From contig JBNJHA010000049.1 in NCBI GenBank assembly GCA_051748085.1, forward strand, positions 1 to 18,106: a stretch of DNA of 18,106 bases, in the 5' to 3' direction. This document shows positions 15,395-18,106 of this stretch, in pieces. Position 1 is the first letter of the stretch, and every line of letters starts with the position of its first letter. The notes beneath the pieces were generated by a model. It had not been told where the DNA came from and did no database searches. It worked only from the letters and a program-made list of their open reading frames with translations. The stretch is from CAYNNQ01 sp051748085 (GTDB lineage Bacteria; Desulfobacterota; Desulfovibrionia; Desulfovibrionales; Desulfonatronovibrionaceae). The position numbers and the translations under genes were made by a program.

Positions 15395-18106
15395 TTAACT
15401 GTCGCAGATCACTTTGTTTTTTCCCTGATCCTTGGCTTGGTACAAAAGTTTATCCGCGCGACTCATTAGACTGTCTGAGCTCTCTCTTTTTCTGATTTCC
15501 ACTACTCCGAAGCTGCAGGTGATTCCGTCCACTTCTTCCAGAGTCAGATTTTCTATCCTTTTCTGCAGTTTGTCTGCCAGCTTTGATGCTCCTGTAAGGT
15601 CGGTTTCCGGGCATATTATCAAAAACTCTTCGCCTCCCCAGCGTCCGGCCGTATCTGTTTTACGGATACTTGTGCACAGGTTGGCGGCAACTTCCCGGAG
15701 CACCTCGTCTCCCCTCTGATGGCCATGTAGATCGTTTACTTCTTTAAAGTCATCTATGTCGGCCATGATAAGGGACAGAGGTTCATTATAGCGCCTGCTT
15801 CTTTCGCATTCGTGCTCCAGAACTTCTTCGAGGTGCAACCGATTGTAAGTCCCGGTAAGTTTGTCAGTTATGGACAGCCTTTCCAATTCCAGGTTTTTTT
15901 GGGCCAATTCCTCGTGGGCTTGAGCAATTTTTTGATTCAGCCGGAATAATTTACGGTTCCAAAAAAGGATTGCACCTAAAACAGTTGCGACAAAAAGCGC
16001 GATTTTCCACAGCAGGCTGTAATTCAGGCCCGGCTCATATTCCACGCCCAATTGATTTTGAATGATGCGGTTGGTTTCCAATGAGGATACTGAATCAATC
16101 GCCTTGTTCAGTATGGAACGGAGTTCAGGGTTTTCTTTTTTTATCCCCATTCTGAAGAATTTTTTAAACGGGGTCTGGCCAACAATTTTTAAATTGTAAA
16201 GACCGTGTTCGTGAATTTTGTAACTGACCATCTGAAGGCCGGCGATAGCGACATCTATATGCCCCTCAGAAACTTCGCGCAGCAGCTCTTCCGGATTTCT
16301 GGTGTGTACAATTTTGATCTGCGGGTAATTGGTTTTTATATATTCCTCTACCGGATCACCCTGGACAATGCCCACCATTTTGTCCTGAAGAGAGCTGATT
16401 CCCGCGATGTATTGCTCGTCCTCCAAGGCAACCATAACCCGCGCAGACTGCAAGAAGGGCTTGCTGAAAATGAAGTGTTCGGCAGTCTCAGCATTCTTGG
16501 GCAGACTGGATACAATATCGCACTCGCCTGCCTCGACTTTGCTGACGCATTCTTTCCAGTCCTGAGTCGAAACCGGGGTGAAACGAATTCCCGTGCGTTT
16601 GCTTATAACCGATACAATATCGGCTATTATCCCGGAATATTTCTCGCCGTCCATATTTTCCATGGGCAACCTGGGAGTCTGGACGCACATTTGCAGCTCT
16701 TCGTTTACGGCCAGATATCTTCTTTCATCGGCCGAGAATGCCATTTCCAGGGCGTTTTTTTCTGCATTATCGTCAGTCTGCAGCCATTTGTTTTTCAAGG
16801 TTTTAAGTTCTTCTTCCGTGACCGTATCCATTGTCTTCTGTAGAATGTTTTGCAGAATCTTTTGTTCTTTGCTTACGCCAATGGAAACCGGGGTGTTTTC
16901 GAAATGCACGTTGTCCATAAGAGGTATGCTTTTCAGATCGAGCAGGAAATGTTTGCTGATGAGATAGTCGAAAACCGGCTTTTCCGCGAGGGCCGCGTCG
17001 GTTTGCCCGGAAGAAACGCTTTTCAGGCAGTTCAGGGTGTTTTCTTCAGTAACTACGGTTACATCCGGATAGTCTCTTTTAAGTATTTCTTCATGATAGA
17101 AGTCTTTGGGAACAGCCACTTTTTTCCCGGCCAGGGATTCCAGATCGGAGAGATGCCTGTTTTCTTTTTGGACGACAATGCCGGTGAAAATAACGAAATA
17201 TGGTCGAGTAAAATGTATATAGTTTTGGCGGTCTTTGGTTTCGACTACATCGCACAGGATGTCGATCTTTTCATGTTTAAGCATGTCCAGATATTTATTC
17301 CAGGCATGTCCGGAAACAAAATCAAGGCGTACATCCAGTTTGTTCGCCAATAACTGCATGTATTCAACACAGAATCCCTTGGGGATATTGTTCTCCCGAA
17401 AATTGAACGGCGGCCAGCCGTCGAGGTTGTCTACAGTCAAAACAGGATTATTCTTCAGATATTCTTTTTCTTTTTTATCCAGCGAGGGAGATGGAGATTT
17501 GTTTATTGTTATCCATTCCCGGGCCAGGCGAACCTTTTCCCGGTTGTCCACGCTGTCCATGGCCTTTTGCAGCGCGCTTTGCAGGGGTTTCATGTCCTTT
17601 TGCACGCTTATATAAAGGCCCTGAGGGCCAAGTTCAGGGACATCGATTTCGCCCTTGATTTCCAGATCAGTAAAAAATCTGGTGGCGATAAGGTAATCCA
17701 CGGTTCCCCGATAACCTATATAAGCATCTGCGTGACCGTAGCTTACCGCCTTCAGCCCTTCCAAAGCGTTTTTTACCAAATGCAGCTTGATTTCCGGATG
17801 ATTGTTGCTCAGAACCTCTTCCTGCTTGTAACTTTTGGCTACAGCCACGGTTTTATCTTTCAGGTCCGAGAAGTTGTGAATAGCCGTGTTGCCGTTCTCC
17901 GTGACCAGGACGTAAGGAAGCTGGAGAAAGGGTTCGGTAAAAAGCATGTATTGTTTGCGGCTTTCGGAAATCCATAAGGAAGGCAAGAGATCTATTTTTT
18001 TCTTTTTAAACAGATCCAGAAGCTCGGCCCAAGTATAACCGTTTATATATTTAAAGGAGATACCCAGTTTGCGGCCCAGAAGTTCAAGATGATCAATGGC
18101 GTAACC
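15395..18106 (-). CDS. Membrane diguanylate cyclase with three tandem solute-binding domains (N-terminus outside window)
   Basis: Partial gene: the frame stays open to the right edge, and the 903 visible residues begin in the middle of a binding domain, so a TTG at 17986 is not the true start. Numbering from the edge, three bacterial extracellular type 3 solute-binding domains follow one another (about 1-205, 222-440 and 470-690). Each ends with a similar helix pattern (LQSALQKAMDSV, LQNILQKTMDTV, LRSILNKAIDSV). Then come one transmembrane helix (about 698-716), a coiled coil, and a GGDEF domain with an active GGEEF at 824-828 and an RxxD inhibition site (RKTD) five residues before it. The protein should sense small solutes in the periplasm and make cyclic di-GMP inside. 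A signal peptide and possibly the first part of domain 1 lie beyond the window. It is upstream of the PocR-type hybrid kinase on the same strand. The ligands are unknown. Confidence 0.93.
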   Translation of the reverse strand, partial: GYAIDHLELLGRKLGISFKYINGYTWAELLDLFKKKKIDLLPSLWISESRKQYMLFTEPFLQLPYVLVTENGNTAIHNFSDLKDKTVAVAKSYKQEEVLSNNHPEIKLHLVKNALEGLKAVSYGHADAYIGYRGTVDYLIATRFFTDLEIKGEIDVPELGPQGLYISVQKDMKPLQSALQKAMDSVDNREKVRLAREWITINKSPSPSLDKKEKEYLKNNPVLTVDNLDGWPPFNFRENNIPKGFCVEYMQLLANKLDVRLDFVSGHAWNKYLDMLKHEKIDILCDVVETKDRQNYIHFTRPYFVIFTGIVVQKENRHLSDLESLAGKKVAVPKDFYHEEILKRDYPDVTVVTEENTLNCLKSVSSGQTDAALAEKPVFDYLISKHFLLDLKSIPLMDNVHFENTPVSIGVSKEQKILQNILQKTMDTVTEEELKTLKNKWLQTDDNAEKNALEMAFSADERRYLAVNEELQMCVQTPRLPMENMDGEKYSGIIADIVSVISKRTGIRFTPVSTQDWKECVSKVEAGECDIVSSLPKNAETAEHFIFSKPFLQSARVMVALEDEQYIAGISSLQDKMVGIVQGDPVEEYIKTNYPQIKIVHTRNPEELLREVSEGHIDVAIAGLQMVSYKIHEHGLYNLKIVGQTPFKKFFRMGIKKENPELRSILNKAIDSVSSLETNRIIQNQLGVEYEPGLNYSLLWKIALFVATVLGAILFWNRKLFRLNQKIAQAHEELAQKNLELERLSITDKLTGTYNRLHLEEVLEHECERSRRYNEPLSLIMADIDDFKEVNDLHGHQRGDEVLREVAANLCTSIRKTDTAGRWGGEEFLIICPETDLTGASKLADKLQKRIENLTLEEVDGITCSFGVVEIRKRESSDSLMSRADKLLYQAKDQGKNKVICDS

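Noticed and set aside
17986..18106. Start of the right-hand cyclase at TTG 17986
   Set aside because: The frame continues without a stop for 40 codons to the window edge and encodes typical solute-binding domain sequence, so the TTG is an internal leucine codon.

Overview
The window looks like a chromosomal segment from a free-living Gram-negative bacterium with heavy signal-transduction content. Base composition is near 50% GC. Large multi-domain sensor kinases, GGDEF proteins, a lipoprotein solute-binding protein, a PocR-type sensor and a DUF4230 protein would fit a deltaproteobacterium (Desulfobacterota, perhaps a sulfate reducer). That assignment is inference from gene style only; no taxonomic marker beyond one tRNA is present.

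Left part (1-6785, minus strand): a tight four-gene cluster read right to left. It encodes an MFS transporter, a lipoprotein periplasmic-binding protein of the Leu/Ile/Val-receptor type without any ABC permease or ATPase, a membrane hybrid histidine kinase (Cache-HAMP-PAS-HisKA-HATPase-REC-HPt), and a REC-PAS-GGDEF response regulator. Gaps are 9-10 bases and the last pair overlaps by 20 bases. The arrangement suggests that the binding protein feeds a ligand signal to the kinase, whose output is c-di-GMP synthesis. A near-perfect intrinsic-terminator sequence lies inside the first codons of the binding-protein gene on the sense strand. It may divide the cluster into an MFS unit and a signalling unit.

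Middle (7055-9800): a second, divergent MFS transporter, then an initiator tRNA-fMet whose promoter overlaps the MFS stop codon and which is followed by a strong terminator. Downstream is a more AT-rich accessory patch with a degraded IS30-like transposase tail and an overlapping ParE/RelE-type toxin-antitoxin pair.

Right-middle (9714-11567, plus strand): a possible 24-residue membrane microprotein, a DUF4230 membrane-anchored protein, and a class I SAM-dependent methyltransferase. A 400-base gap with several inverted repeats precedes the methyltransferase.

Right part (11925-18106, minus strand): a second sensory pair. An upstream membrane diguanylate cyclase carries three tandem bacterial-type-3 solute-binding domains (cut by the window edge). 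Next is a soluble hybrid kinase with PocR-like, PAS, two GAF, HisKA, HATPase and REC domains. The window thus holds two GGDEF cyclases and two hybrid kinases, and no recognisable c-di-GMP phosphodiesterase.
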